Shown: positions 1-13,100 of the stretch, piece by piece
Position numbering within the stretch: the first letter of the stretch is position 1
Layout of the letters: every line of letters starts with the position of its first letter
Source of the DNA: Tridacna crocea
Lineage: Eukaryota; Mollusca; Bivalvia; Cardiida; Cardiidae
Length of the DNA stretch: 64,000 nt
Reading direction: 5' to 3'
Assembly (NCBI GenBank): GCA_943736015.1
Contig: OX031065.1
Coordinates: forward strand, 16,087,427-16,151,426
The notes under the pieces: model-generated
Database searches by the model: none
Told to the model about the DNA's origin: nothing
What the model saw: only the letters and a program-made list of their open reading frames with translations
Position numbers and translations under genes: made by a program

Positions 1-374
1 TGTTCATTAGAATGGTTGTGGAATACAGTTGCAGGCAATATCACTTCTTCCCACAATACTTTCAAAATTCCTTTTCCCGTTTGACAAGGACGTAAAAACG
101 AATGTTCGTTCGGTAAAGGATTAACGGAAAGCGGTGTTTTCTGACAGGGGCAGGACCGCGTTTAGTGATTAATTCTTGAGAAAGGAAATCAATTGATGAT
201 TAACTCAAAATGATGGAACGGCTTGAGGGGCGAGGCTACCGGAAACCGCTCTATCAATGTCGTTAAATGTCGTAATCTAGAGCAACGATATTGGTAAACA
301 TAATATAAGAGCTCTTAAATGCATTGTCTGATGGTACGGTGTAAAACGCCGTTTTCAACATTATTTCAGTATCG

Positions 375-530
375 CAGCTAACCGTTCTTTCCTGTAGTAT
401 TTTTTTACCAGCGCTTCGCAGTTCATTCTTCTCAAGTCACTGGCTGCTTTCCAAAATAACCATTATCGAATCAATGGTTAGCCGTGAGAGAGAAATATAA
501 TCCTCGTGTGTCGCAATGACTGTCGTCAGT
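375..530 (-). mobile_element. SINE body fragment
   Basis: The sequence shares its body with the fuller SINE at 62395-62690: cactggctgctttcc, then a gtgagagag block, then gcaatgact. It has lost the tRNA-like head and the ATTG-type tail. Confidence 0.5.
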
Positions 531-544
531 TTTCGGAATAAACA

Positions 545-655
545 TACACAATTTTACCAATAGCGAAAAGTTTCGGCCCAGGTCAGCCTGCGCGGACAGC
601 GCAGGCTGACCTGAGTCGACACTTTTCGCAAATGCATTAAGCGCCCTTTTCACAT
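545..655. mobile_element. Family B hairpin MITE copy
   Basis: A near-perfect palindrome, caggtcagcctgcgc / gcgcaggctgacctg, is bounded by gcgaaaagtttcgg and cacttttcgc, followed by aaatgcattaagcg. This is the core and right end of family B. Confidence 0.7.
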
Positions 656-1289
656 ATTATAGCTCATATTTACATGTACATGTATTCCTAGGGTTTCATC
701 GGTTGAAGTATGAACTCTGCTATGCGCAAACAAAGGATACCATCACGTGAAACACGCTGCCAAAGGGAGATCAAACTAGATTTCCCTGATTACAAATCCA
801 TTGCTTTAAATACGTTAGAGGCGCTCTCGGAAAATGCATTATGTAATGCATTATGCTATGCAAGTCCTCACATAATTATATTCCACTTTGTTCAACCACT
901 GGTTCATGATTAGAATGGTCCTTTGAAACGCAGGAAAAAGCAAAACCTGTCAGCCTGTGTGGACTGCGCAGGCTTACATGCGTCGGTACTTTTTGAAGAT
1001 GCACTTAACCTCTCTTTAAACAGAGCCTGGCTCTCACAGATTTATAACTTTAACTCGGATATACATGGAAACGACCGTTACATTTTGCATTCAAAATGAA
1101 GCGTTTAGAATGTCATTCTTGGCAATGAACGGTACACCCGAGGTGCCCTTCTCCAAGAAAATCATGATATTGAAAATATCGCACAATTTTATCCTGCGAA
1201 ATATTATCACATATTGATTAAATTACGCCTGCTTTTAACAACAATATCGCGAAAAAGGAGAAAATTAAATTGCACAATTTTTTGAAAGT

Positions 1290-1812
1290 GCGTATGTAAC
1301 ACACGCGCTGTGTAGGGGATGATAATCCTAGTTATAACTGCGTTAGGGTACGAATGTTGATAAAATGTACCCACTATACTGACATTTGAAATCTTGATAG
1401 TAGTATAAGGGTCTCTTTGGAGTCAAGCAAAGATTATCATAACAGTACTACATATATTGTAACTTGTCATTCTCAGGGACAAGCAGCCACATTGATTAAC
1501 CTAGGCATGATTTAGGAACGCTAACAAGCGTATGTAACACACGCGCTGTGTAGGGGATGATAATCCTAGATATAACTGCGTGAGGTTACGAATATGTATA
1601 CAATGTACCCACTATACTGACATTTGAAATCTTAATAGTAGTATAAGGTACTGATATTTGAAATCTTAAGAGTAGTATAAGGGTCTCTTTGGAGTCAAGC
1701 AAAGATAATCATGACATTACTACATATATTGTAACTCAGATGTATATATGTTTGTTTGTCATTTTCAGGGACAAGCATCCACATTGATTAACATAGGCTT
1801 GATTTAGGAACA
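1290..1812. repeat. Tandem duplication, two copies of about 240 bp
   Basis: Copy 1 (1290-1527) and copy 2 (1528-about 1812) both begin gcgtatgtaacacacgcgct and both end near gatttaggaac. Copy 2 has an extra internal duplication of the gtactgatatttgaaatctt block. No coding potential is seen. Confidence 0.85.
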
Positions 1813-2266
1813 AACACGATAATGGGCGACATTATCTTGTGGCACTTAATTGCCCCTTTTTCAGCCAGCTTTTGACGTGTTTTTAATTGGACATTATACA
1901 TATAATTTTTGTTTCAGGCCAAGGGAATCGAACTTTTTTACAGGATACAAATGCGTCTTTTTTCACTACTCCCAATGTCTCGTTCAGATAAAAACAAAAA
2001 CAAAGCAAAAACGATGACTATTAAAGTAAAGTTTTAAACATAAACCCTTTAGACTTGAATTTTTAACAACAACAATTTGATTTTTTAACAATACCAGACT
2101 GATTATAAAAAAGATAATGTAACATGCCACTGCCTGGTTAATCACCCAGGTACTGAGAACAGCGCACGTTGCTTAACTAACCACAACGCACGTTGCTTAA
2201 CTATCACGAAAAGAAAATATATCAAACCACATCGTAGCTCTACAGCGTAACAGGTTTTAAGTCATA

Positions 2267-2695
2267 TACAGGGTAATTCATAATATATAATACAGTTTCA
2301 ATCCTTGATACTCTTTTTTTGATAGCACATACCTTATTATAATTTATATCACAATTCTCTACAATAATAACAGTTTTGATTGATATATAATGTTAAGTAC
2401 ACTCTATGCTTACATGTTAAATACAATAGGCCAGACTTTTTCACAGTATTTACATGATATGTCGTATGACGTTCATTCTGGACAAATTTGATGTCAAGTC
2501 CCTTTTCATGAAAGTCTGCTATCACCGATGAAAATATTTCTGGCATTACTTTTTCCATTTCTCTACAAAAAGCTTGTTTCAACTCTCTGTCAGTCTTCGG
2601 TTTATGTTAATATACATTTTCTTTCTAGTGTAATGACAAGAAAAAGTCCAAAGAAGCATAATCCGGTGAATGAGGGGACAAAATATTGTCAGTCC
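2267..2695 (-). mobile_element. Mariner-like DNA transposon, 3' fragment
   Basis: The minus strand encodes broken pieces of a Tc1/mariner-type transposase C-terminus (LDFFL, then REMEKVMPEIFSSV, then HTTYHVN). The fragment ends at an acagggtaattcataa terminus, a form of end I associate with mariner-like elements. It pairs in inverted orientation with 2935-3462. Frame breaks make it non-functional. Confidence 0.55.
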
Positions 2696-2934
2696 TGAAT
2701 CAAGTTTTCCCGATAGTGTCATGAAGCCATGACAATGCTGAATGTGCCTTGTGGGGTGCTACTTCACACTTATAATGAAATTTCTCTACATAAATAAAAA
2801 ATTACCAAATTAAGAAAGAGTGCTGTGATTAGACATTCTTTTAATATGTTGGAGACACAACTATTATTGAATCTTACCTGACATTGCTGAAAAAGGTTTT
2901 AGTCAGCTTTAAAGCGAAAAAGAGGTTGAAAGAC

Positions 2935-3462
2935 ATTTGTTTTCAACAGGATGGAGCAGCACCACATACAGTACATTCAGTATTGTTGTGGCTTTATGAA
3001 ACTTTCGGGAAAACTGAACATCTTCAGGACTGAAAATTTTTGGCCCCTTCATTCCCCGGAGCATAGTTCTTTGGACTTTTTCTTATCCCCATCTTTTCTT
3101 ATGGGGATACTTGAAAGAAAATGTATATTAACATAAACCGAACACTGTGGAAGACTGGAGAAAAATAATGCCAGAAATGTATTCATCCGTGAAAGCAAAC
3201 TTTCGTCAAAAGAGGCAAACTTTCGTCAAAAGAGGCTTGACGTCGTAATAGTTTCGAGTGGACGCCATACTGCATATCATGTAAATGTTGTTAGAAAGTT
3301 TTACCTATTTTACACGTATGTATGAAAGTACCTAACATTATATATCAAACAAAACTGTAATTATTGTAGAGTGTTGTGATGTAAATTATAACAAGGAATA
3401 TGCTATCAAAAAAGAGTATCAGGGATTGAAACTGTATCATATGTTATGAGTCACACTGCATA
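2935..3462 (+). mobile_element. Mariner-like DNA transposon, second fragment in inverted orientation
   Basis: The plus strand reads FQQDGAAPHT, then LHSPEHSSLDFF, then VMPEM and RHTAYHVN in changing frames. QDGAxPH and SPxxxxLDFFL are hallmarks of the mariner catalytic domain. The last 200 bp are the reverse complement of 2267-2480, so the two fragments point away from each other. Confidence 0.6.
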
Positions 3463-4097
3463 TCTAACCTCTCTCCGTCACATTACTCGTCCCTTCGAGA
3501 AATCTCCACCTCGAGACACTTACGGCTTTATATAAGCTAGGCAATTGTACAAACTGGGAGAAATGACTGAGTTCGGGTATACGTTGCAACTCTGGGGATA
3601 TGCAAGTGCATACGCTAGTCTGTTCTTGAATAAGAACCATCACCAGCTATCTTTAGTTCATAAATCAGGGGAACAAAAGAGGGTAATGCAATTTCAGTCC
3701 GGAAGTTGCCATAATCCCACCACTGCCATCAAATGACCTTGATTAAGTTGAACGGAGAGAAAAAACACCACACCAGATTGCTATGTAACAGCAAAGCAGT
3801 TTTTAAGTCATTATATAACTAACCTCTTTCCTTGACCACAAATTGTTGCTCGTTTCGCTCTGTGTTTGTTCTACTTTTTTTTCATATTTCAAACCAAATT
3901 TACCCCATTTTACGGATTTTAAGGTAAATTGCGCAAAGTCTATACACACAAGGGTAAACTGTTGTCACTCGTATGTAACGGCGAAAAGACAATCAATATC
4001 ATTTTAAAGTTAAACTGTACATAAACATGTATAGGTTTACAACAATTGCAACATAAACATCTAAAACATTATAGCTGTAACAATTTCTTTTTTACAG
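3463..4097. other. Intron sequence before exon w1
   Basis: No gene or clear repeat is seen. A pyrimidine-rich tract (caatttcttttttacag) ends at 4097 and serves as the acceptor of exon w1. Confidence 0.5.
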
Positions 4098-4176
4098 GAA
4101 AGAGATGAGATACGCTTTGAAAGCTACTGCAGAATTGAACATGTCTTAACTGGGTTTTGGTTGCATGCTCTCAAAG
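4098..4176 (+). CDS. ITPR: ITPR exon w1, last MIR repeat
   Basis: Acceptor tttttacag, donor gtaaga, ends in phase 1. It encodes SYCRIEHVLTGFWLHALK, which aligns with SYVRLRHLCTNTWVHS of human ITPR1. This is the first exon recognisable in the window. Confidence 0.88.
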
Positions 4177-7100
4177 GTAAGATAAAAGTTCCAAATATAT
4201 ATCTTCCTGTTGACTACCTCATTTTTCACATTTGATGCATGTGAAAAAAGTAGTTAGAAGCTTGGAAAGAAAGTTGTGTTAGCATTGGAGTGAGAAAACC
4301 AGGAAACACATGTACGCACTGACAACTGTGATGTTACCTGACCAATTAGAATAGCATTAAACTTCAAACGAACGAACGAACAAACAAACAATTAAAGCTT
4401 TTCACTCAATTCTGAGTTTACATAACTATGAGGAAAAGGGTTTTTGAAAACAATTTCCACCACTTAAGCCTGTTGCTACTTGGGTTTGGACAAGTAAAAT
4501 AAAATATATATGATAATAGCTTAATGCATTATGTAGAAACTTCCAGCGTGCCTATTCCATAAAACAGACAATTTGTTTATATTCAACAAAATACCAAATA
4601 ATCTGTTTTCTAACACCCTTGAGGAAGAAGGCTTTTAAAAACTTTGTAAAAAGAAAATGCTGGAAACTTGCTTTTTTTCTTTTCCCACAATTTTTTGTCC
4701 CACATGACAGAAAAAAATTCAGAGCATTATTCAATATTTCATCGGCAAATAACTATCGTTTGAATGATAGTAAAGCATTTTTGTGTGGTAAAAGAGTTAA
4801 AAGACAATTGTTAAGATCAGCCTATATGCTTCGTGCGTAATACTTTGACTATAGAGCCATTTTTACAAATACAAATAAGCCAGGGGTAAAAGAGAGACTA
4901 ATTTAATAATCATCCTGATAGTTCTTTGAAAATGAGAAAAGAGGGTCTTAAATTTTTGAATTTTGAATTTCTCAAAGCTGGTAACTCCCTTGCCTACGGT
5001 TTTAGTCTTTTTACAAACAACTTAACACGAAACTTTTTATTCCATTCTTATTGCTTCAAATTTGATACAAGATGTTTGTAAAGAGTTTAAACTAGTGTGA
5101 CATCATTATGTTATTATTGAATACGAAAAATGAGTTCGTTCGAATGTGCTGTATATTTCATTCTATAAATCTAAAAAGAAAGAAAAAGCCATTTACCTCA
5201 GCATGTTGCTAAATTTCAAGTTTTCTGAGCATTGTATGAAAACAAAATAACGTGATTCCAAAGATAAGTGGTAAGTTTCTTGACTAGATTAGAAAAAGAA
5301 AAGGAAAAAAAAAACAACAACATTTGAAGTTTAATCTTTGATTTGCTTTGTCCAGATGAAGACTACATTCGAAAGAAGTTCCGAGACGTTGAGAATGTAA
5401 ACGATCAAACTCTGAGAGGTTTAAGATGGGACAGCGCCATGGTGCGCCAGGTAGAGTCTTATTTGTTCTAGTTCTTGATATATTGGATGTTTTAAAGATG
5501 CCGTGCCTATTTGGCCTAAGCGGGACAGTTTTTCCATTGCTAGGGGTCTCTGTTTTATCACCAACAACGGGAGGTATTTAGCTTTAGTAGTGCTTTACAT
5601 ATAAAACTTGTAAGACAGTTCTGCTCCTTTCTGCGTTCCTAGTTGTGTAGTTCTTGGTGAACATTCATCAGTATAAGCGCGACTAAAGCTGCTTTTGTGG
5701 ACAGTTTTTAACTGAGATCAGACAATACAGAGTGTGCAGTCTGAGTGTGATTTACACCGCCCTTTGTAGTCGCCCTTTGTATCTTTATAATCTTCGGAGC
5801 ACTATAAGGTTAGTCATCGGTTTACAGTACAAAAGATATCGTTATGGAAGCATTTCATTTTTTAACTCGAATTTTGTTTTATATTTCAAGTAAAATAGAG
5901 AGAGAGAGAGACAGAGACAGAGAGAGGGAGCAATGTAAGTGTATTAACATTTGACGCCCAATAGCGGCCCCTTTAAACAATTCTGTGTATAAGATACAGA
6001 TAAATTTCCTTCATGCCAATAAAAATCACGGCGATTATCTTATGTCAGATGATCTGCTTAAGTAAAAGTGCTAACAGTTCTAATTTTCATTTTGATCACC
6101 TTAAATGACCCTCTATTTAAGGAATTGTTCCGTAGGCCTACAATAAATATGTCTAATGGAATTTTTTGGTTTTTTAATTAAAATTGCACAATTATATTTC
6201 ATATTAAGGACCCATGTGTAAAGGTTAGTTGTCATGGCAGCCATGTAAATGTATTTTCTTTTTCGACTTACTTTTACGATGTTCAAGAGAACATTTATTC
6301 AGAATTATGCATGGGTGCCATTTTGTTTCAAATCAAAGTACTAAACATACTGAAATTCACTGCCTGATCGAACGCAGAATTGAAATGATGATTCATGAAT
6401 AATAATGAAATGTGGTATTTATGTCTGAAGAGTTAAAGTATGTTAAGTTCATTTGATGTTTTTTTCATATCTTTTTGATAATTACTTATAATACCATATT
6501 AACTGCTTGCTTGCCAACGCTGCATGGACTTGTACGAGCTTGATGTCATTCTAAAAAATGTTGGCGTACAATACCGGTACCATTTACGAACACCCTATTT
6601 AATCAACTTGAAACGGATTGTGTCTTCTTTGATTTACTACGCTGATGTAAACATCTAATTACAATTTTTAACATCTTAACAAGAATGACGAGTTAAAATT
6701 CGGGTGTGTTTCGCAGTTGGAATCAAGTTACTATAAATCAGGGCTCTGTTTACGAAGAGTAAACTTTTGTTTCCCTGAACGACAATTCTATTCAGGATTG
6801 AATTTATTTTTGCTGTAATATGAATATGAAATACCATCATGTTGTAAAGGCATGTGCATGTGTACGTATGTTGTTTTGTTTGATTGCCAAGACAGTTCAG
6901 GTTGGTTTAAAGAACGGCATGACATTTGCTAAACATATGCAGTTCAATTAGTTTTATTAATTAATTATGTAGCATCATTCTCATAGTTTGATAGATGTAT
7001 ATGCAAGAAGCTCATGAGACAATGCATTCAAGATAAAACACAGCTTCTTTTTTCAACAAATTCAGCTAATAAGTATATTTTCAGGGAGTAGTTAAACCTT

Positions 7101-10100
7101 TACCTATAGCAATAAGATATTTCCGTAAGGCTAGTAAACAGAATGTTTCCAATAGAAACTGGACTCTAAGACTCTTTTCCCATAGATTATTTAACTTTAA
7201 AAAGGCGCGCCTTATACGTGAAAAGAGCGTCTTTAAGCTGAGTACATACTGCAAAGCCCGAGATGATTTTTCATTTTCATCTGACCACTTAGATATAATT
7301 CAGCAATACATCTCATTGCATAGGAATGTTTCAAACGCTGGTAGTCCCGTCTAATCAACTACTTGGCATGTGACATTTGCATTGTGCATCACGTTTTTTA
7401 ACTATATATTTATCTTTTAATTCAAACATCAGAAACAAAGTTTAAAAAGATCCGAAGATATTGAAAAGTTTCACCTGATTTTCCATAAATTTATTGTCGG
7501 TTTCTTTGTCTGATTGTAAATCAAATTCTGTTGCAATGAAACATTTTATTTAATCTGACACTTTCCAACAGAACTTAATAAATAGATAATTTAAATTGTA
7601 TGTGAGTGTACATTTATCTTAAATACATGTACCTACGAAATCAGAATAGCAGTAAGGATTAGTTTGAGATATTCATTAGAAGATTCTAATAAGCTCTCGA
7701 GAAAAAATAGAAGGAAGTAAACACAAGACGTCGTAAAACAAGACTTTGTACTCACAAAATTCATTACATGATCCGTATGAGAATCACTAATTACGTATAT
7801 TATATTTCATGTGTCTATTTTTAGAAATGTTATGGGTAAATGAATGTCGTAATTTAAGCCCCGTCACAGTGAATATTTTCCTCCTGCCGAAAATCTGGGA
7901 CTACTTTTTATGAAAATATTGGTTATCCGATTCATTGACTTGAGATCACTAGTTTTAAAAGTGGCATTCGTCGACAAAAAATCAGAGGAAATATAATATA
8001 TGATGTATTTCATCAGCTATTGGTTAATATGGGGAAATATTTGCCTCAAAAGGGAAAGGTCCGCATAAATAACTTGTGCCTTACGGCACTCCTTATTTTC
8101 GCATACCTTCCCCTCTTTCGGCAAATATTTCCCCATATTACCACAAGCTGATGAATTAAACTCTATATATTGATCATATATTTGCACTAAAACAGCTACA
8201 ATCTATACTATTGTCCGCTAGAATATATCTTTTTTTGTCTTGAACCACTTTCTAGGTTTCCGCAAGCGGAGAGAGCCAGTATGACGATGCATTTACAATA
8301 CAAAACGTGGAAGACATTCATGTCAATGAATTTAACTACGTGGCTGGATTTGTACCGTTTCTTCACAACCTTATACATGATGTAAGTTCTTACTGTATGT
8401 TTTTACTGTAGAAAGGACATAAAAGTTAGCAGTTCTTACCAAGTAAGGACCAAAGTGGAGCAGTTTCAGAATTGTTTCGGCAATAATGTCGGGCATGGTA
8501 GATCCAAAATCAGTTTTTTTTACAGTCTGTTACCAAGCTACATTGTCCGCAATCAAGGTCAACCCTTGTCACAAACCACAATTTCTACTTACTCTACAAC
8601 ATTGCTTGCATCTGTGGATGATAAATTAGAACACCACCTAATAACCTTTGGAAAAGCAGGAATCCTATGTTTGCAAACCCGAAATTGTGTTAATATACGT
8701 ATTGTAGAGAAAAGTACCCTAGTGTCTTTAAATAGGAATTCTAACATGAAAGATGAATTCGGCTCTCTAAACACAGTGCAACGAATGCTTGGTAAAATCT
8801 GCGTCATTCCATATAGAGTCTTGTCATTCTGTATAGAGTGACGTCATTCTGTACAAAGAAAGTAAGTAAGTTATCCAATGGAATGTAATCTGCATCAGCG
8901 TTTTTACCCAAAGTATAAACTTGTTTTCCTTTCAATAAGAGCTGGTCATGTAGGAATCGAAATAATCTTTTTTATCGTAGTTTATCGATCAGTAAACCAC
9001 GTTGTGAGTTATGAGGCGCAATGAATAAACCACCCGGGCTATTGCCCTCATGGTTTATCTATTGTTCCTCATAATGCACAACTGGTTTATTGGACGATAT
9101 TACGATAGAGAGGAGATTATTTCTTAGATAATATCTTTTAACATGCCACAAACAACATAGGCACTTTTGTGGACAATGTAGATAAATAACAATATTTTCA
9201 GATCATGTAAAATTCTCTGATAAAAAGCAGATAGTAAAATTTTTGGAATCTTTCTCGTGTAAAATGATAGTGTTTAGCTGTATTTCTATATGATGTTTTA
9301 TTCTCCATTTACTTTTTCACTATCTATCTTTATTTCCTTATTTCTGTCTGTCTGTCTGTATGTCTGTCTCATCTTACTGCGTAAATCGATATAAATGCAT
9401 TCCAGTTTTTGCTAATTTTCTGCTTTTTTGTATTTTTTTCGTTTTATCTTTTAATGCGTTATTACCATTTTTATTTCACAAAGAGTTTTTGAGGAAAGAT
9501 AAATAAACACAAACTTAGTTCTTTGGCATTCTTGATGTAGTCATTACTTCATTACAGAGGGAAACAGGAATTCTTCTGAATGCAAAGAAAACACATCAGA
9601 TTATAACAGTGAGTATTCTCCTTCATTTTCATATTCTTTTGTTTCGTTCTGTGTGGCTCAGTGGTCAATTCCTTGAATGTTTAGCTCAGAGATCCTAATT
9701 TGATCATAATTTGATTCGAGCAGCCGGAGCTAGTCATGTGGTAATGTCCTTTTAGAAAAGCACTGCAAAGACGTATTGTTTATTTTTACTACATTCAAAT
9801 TCGTCACTTACTGAATGTTATCAAAATGGAAAAGTGTAAAATTTGTTGTTTAGAAAGGGTTAAAGCGTTACTTAGTTTTGATTTGCAAAGTAACATCATT
9901 CGATGTATTCATGATATAAACGTAGTGAGTTAAAAATGTAAATTCAAATAATTCATGGAATACTGGTCAATGAATTGACATGTCTTTATTACATTTTAGG
10001 CAATGGAAGAGCTGAGAAAGTTTATGATGATAAAAAACCAGCCAAACAAAAACAGACAGAAGTTAATGAGAAACTTGAGGGTAAGATTCTTAGTTATCTT

Positions 10101-13100
10101 TTCATCGATTTCAGATTATCCATGTAGAGGTTATGTTGTTGAATCTTTACTCCGTGAAATCCTCACTTGATTCTCCCATGTCACGGGGGAGAATAACTTG
10201 GGCAATGCACCACAGATCCCTGGTGGAAAAAGTAATCAAAGACAGGAACCAAACCAATGAGTAAATTTCTATCCCGAAAATGAACAACCACCACTAAAAT
10301 GCAGTATTTTAATGTATATTTGTTTGCAGGTTATTGACCTCTTAGTGAAGATATTACAGTTCCCACTAGATGGCGTACCGGATGAGCAGAACATTATTCT
10401 GATATTCAAAGAGGCGTATGAGATTCTATACACATACATGATTGGTAAAAGTAGGAAAAACGCCTTATACTTTGCCAAGTACATAGAGTTTTTCCAAACG
10501 CAATTCACACAAAAGGTAGGCACAAATCGTTGTGATCATCTAATAGTTGTATATCCCTCGAGCCATGCCTTGTGAAAAGTCGGTTCAGTGCACATACAAA
10601 AAAGTTTCAACCTATGACACCCTTAGCAGACTGGACAGGCTGACATGAGTTGAACTGTTTTGCTATTAGTATTGTTTGCATATTCAATGGCCATACTACC
10701 TCTTAATCGAGTCTGTTGTTAGACAAAATCATAATGGATTTTATGGATCTATAATTATTTAAGGATGTGTTTGGTATGATGCATCACAGAGATGCCGCCT
10801 TACCAAAGTTATTTTGTATACAATATTTTGGAAATCGCATACAAGCCCAGTCTTGCAACCTAAGTCCTAAAACAATTTTGAACAAAGGAACAAATTGACT
10901 GAGTTTAATGGTGTTTTCAAGTATGTAAGTAGTCAATGCAAATAGACATCGACGTCTGGTATTTCTCTGCTGGGCTATGCTTTATCTTTAATGATCTTGC
11001 ATGAAGGCCACAAACTGTACATCTTACATGAAACGTAGCTTTATCTTTATTTCCATCATGCATTGAGCCAGTAGCTTGCAGCCTTAACGTGAAAGGAATT
11101 CTGCTACTTATCTGCAGGCCTTTCCGCATTAACTTTTTCAGTAGTACTTTCCCATCAGGCTACAGTAGTTGTCTTTGTCACCTTAATCTGACGTAATTCT
11201 TGGGATGCACTGTCAATTAAATCCTATCAATCAAGGATACAGATATTTATATGGTTTAAGTTTTAAGTAAGACTGAGTTCTGAGTGCACTGTCAAAACAT
11301 GATTAAGTACACATTAAAAGAATAAATTTTGAACTTTCTAAATAAGAAAAACAACACCACATTATAATTCTCCGTAGTAGTCATCTGTCAAAGTATTATT
11401 TTCAATTGAAATATCAAGAAAAAGCCATTACCCGACACCATCAGCTCCTTCTTTTGAAATACAAGGTTTTCACTGATACTCAGACATATGTCGCTAGGAA
11501 ACCAACTTGAACTTCTTTTTTGTACTTTTTCAAGATAAATAGTTACCCAGGTATTGGTAAATTCATTAAAATGTTTTAGAGTAGCTTCTCTGCACGTGAC
11601 GCCATCAAACATTTCTCTCCATTCACAGGGTGGTATTGGTCTCAATGTAGCCCAGATGATAGTTGAATTGATTCGTGATAAACGAAAGATCGTCGACAGA
11701 ATATCCCATTCTCAGATAGACGAGTTTGTTACCCTGTTACAGTCCAGTCAGGTATAGTATACATATAAACTATTCCCTATAAAATCATTGGCACAAGTGA
11801 AAATAACCTTGAATCATATAACTTAAAAGAATCAAAATCAATGTGAAGTTTACAATATTTTATTGTAAAGTCGGTCTAAGTGTTAGTCCTTGGCAGAAAA
11901 ATGAGTTTTAAAACTAGGTTTAAAGCTGCCAAATTGCACCTTTTTTTGTTTACTTTTACCAGGTTTTAAAATTTATTTTTCTGCCAATAACACAAGTACA
12001 GATGATCATGATCATCTTCACAACAAGTTCCCAAACTTTTAAGTAGAATAGTTTGAATTTATATGCATTTTAACATCTGCACTGTTTACTTTTGGCCTCT
12101 TCTGGGTTATTACATAACTTCTCTTGCTTTCAATGTAATATACCCCTCACAAATTTTCTTGTCTTGCACACGTTTTAGTTATTAATAATACTTTATGTAC
12201 CTAGCTTTCAACAGTACAACGGCCTTTCTCAAGTGTAATCCGGTGATACATTGGCAATGTATCGCAGGATTATACTGGAGGACGGAAGTTGTACTGTTGA
12301 AAGCTCGCGTACATAAATCAAAATTATTAGAATTAATATTTCTCAAGAAGAGGATATCATATTTTGTTACACACGTTTGATATCACAACTGAGTGATGTC
12401 ATATTTGATGTCATTTTGTATGTTTTCACTGAAGTAAATGGGTTTTATGAATATTACCGCAAGTGAATTTGGACTATGAAGGTTTTGCAAAAAATGTCAG
12501 ATACTTTTTATCACAAAACGATTTTTCATGAAATAAAGATCAGATAATATGCATAACCATCTATACATACACCGGTGGTAAAATTCGTATAACCTATTCA
12601 CTTCAATACAATACGTACAAAATGACGTCAAAAATGAAGTCAAACAAACATGACATCAAACGTGTATTAGATAAGAGAATTCGTAATGGATATATTACAC
12701 TGAAAACGAGTGAGGTTATATGATAAAGAATTATTTCATTAAAATCATTAAGGAAAAATGTTAATAAGTCTGTCTTGATAACATTTTCCATATACTCATT
12801 TAATCAATTTCTATCTCAAAAGTCAACTCATATCAGATACTATAGACTAGACTACATCCATGGAATACTATATATCGTTAAATATTCTGTAGGATAATCT
12901 GTCGATTGTTTTCTCTACAGAACTACAGATTTCTTGACCTCCTTCACGTGCTGTGTGTTTGTGACGACATTGCTATACCAAACAACCAATCCTATATTGT
13001 TGAACGGTGGATGCAGTGTGAACAGGTCTGTGATTATTTTTCTGTTATCAACAGAGTCTACCATGAGAGTGTGACTTTTAAGACTACATGTTATCAAAAT

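Larger units (their letters stand above)
1..1289. other. Intronic or upstream sequence, no gene seen
   Basis: No ITPR-like exon is visible here. The stretch holds repeat debris: a SINE-body fragment near 375-530 and two family B hairpin copies (545-650 and 920-1035). The short open frames have no recognisable content. Confidence 0.5.
5451..8255. other. Long intron w2-w3
   Basis: No gene is seen. It contains a GA-rich microsatellite near 5896-5930 and a fold-back repeat at 7997-8176. Confidence 0.5.
8382..9557. other. Intron w3-w4
   Basis: It holds a fold-back repeat (8950-9125) and a tctg microsatellite (9342-9370). A 128-codon open frame at 8455-8841 has no recognisable domain and is not treated as a gene. 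Confidence 0.5.

Noticed and set aside
1501-1812. Extra ITPR exon at the ttttcag-GGACAAGCA junctions in the 240-bp duplication
   Set aside because: No donor follows before a stop, and the peptide does not resemble ITPR.
8455-8841. 128-codon open frame in the w3-w4 intron
   Set aside because: No recognisable domain, lies wholly within an intron, and its composition looks like random AT-rich sequence.
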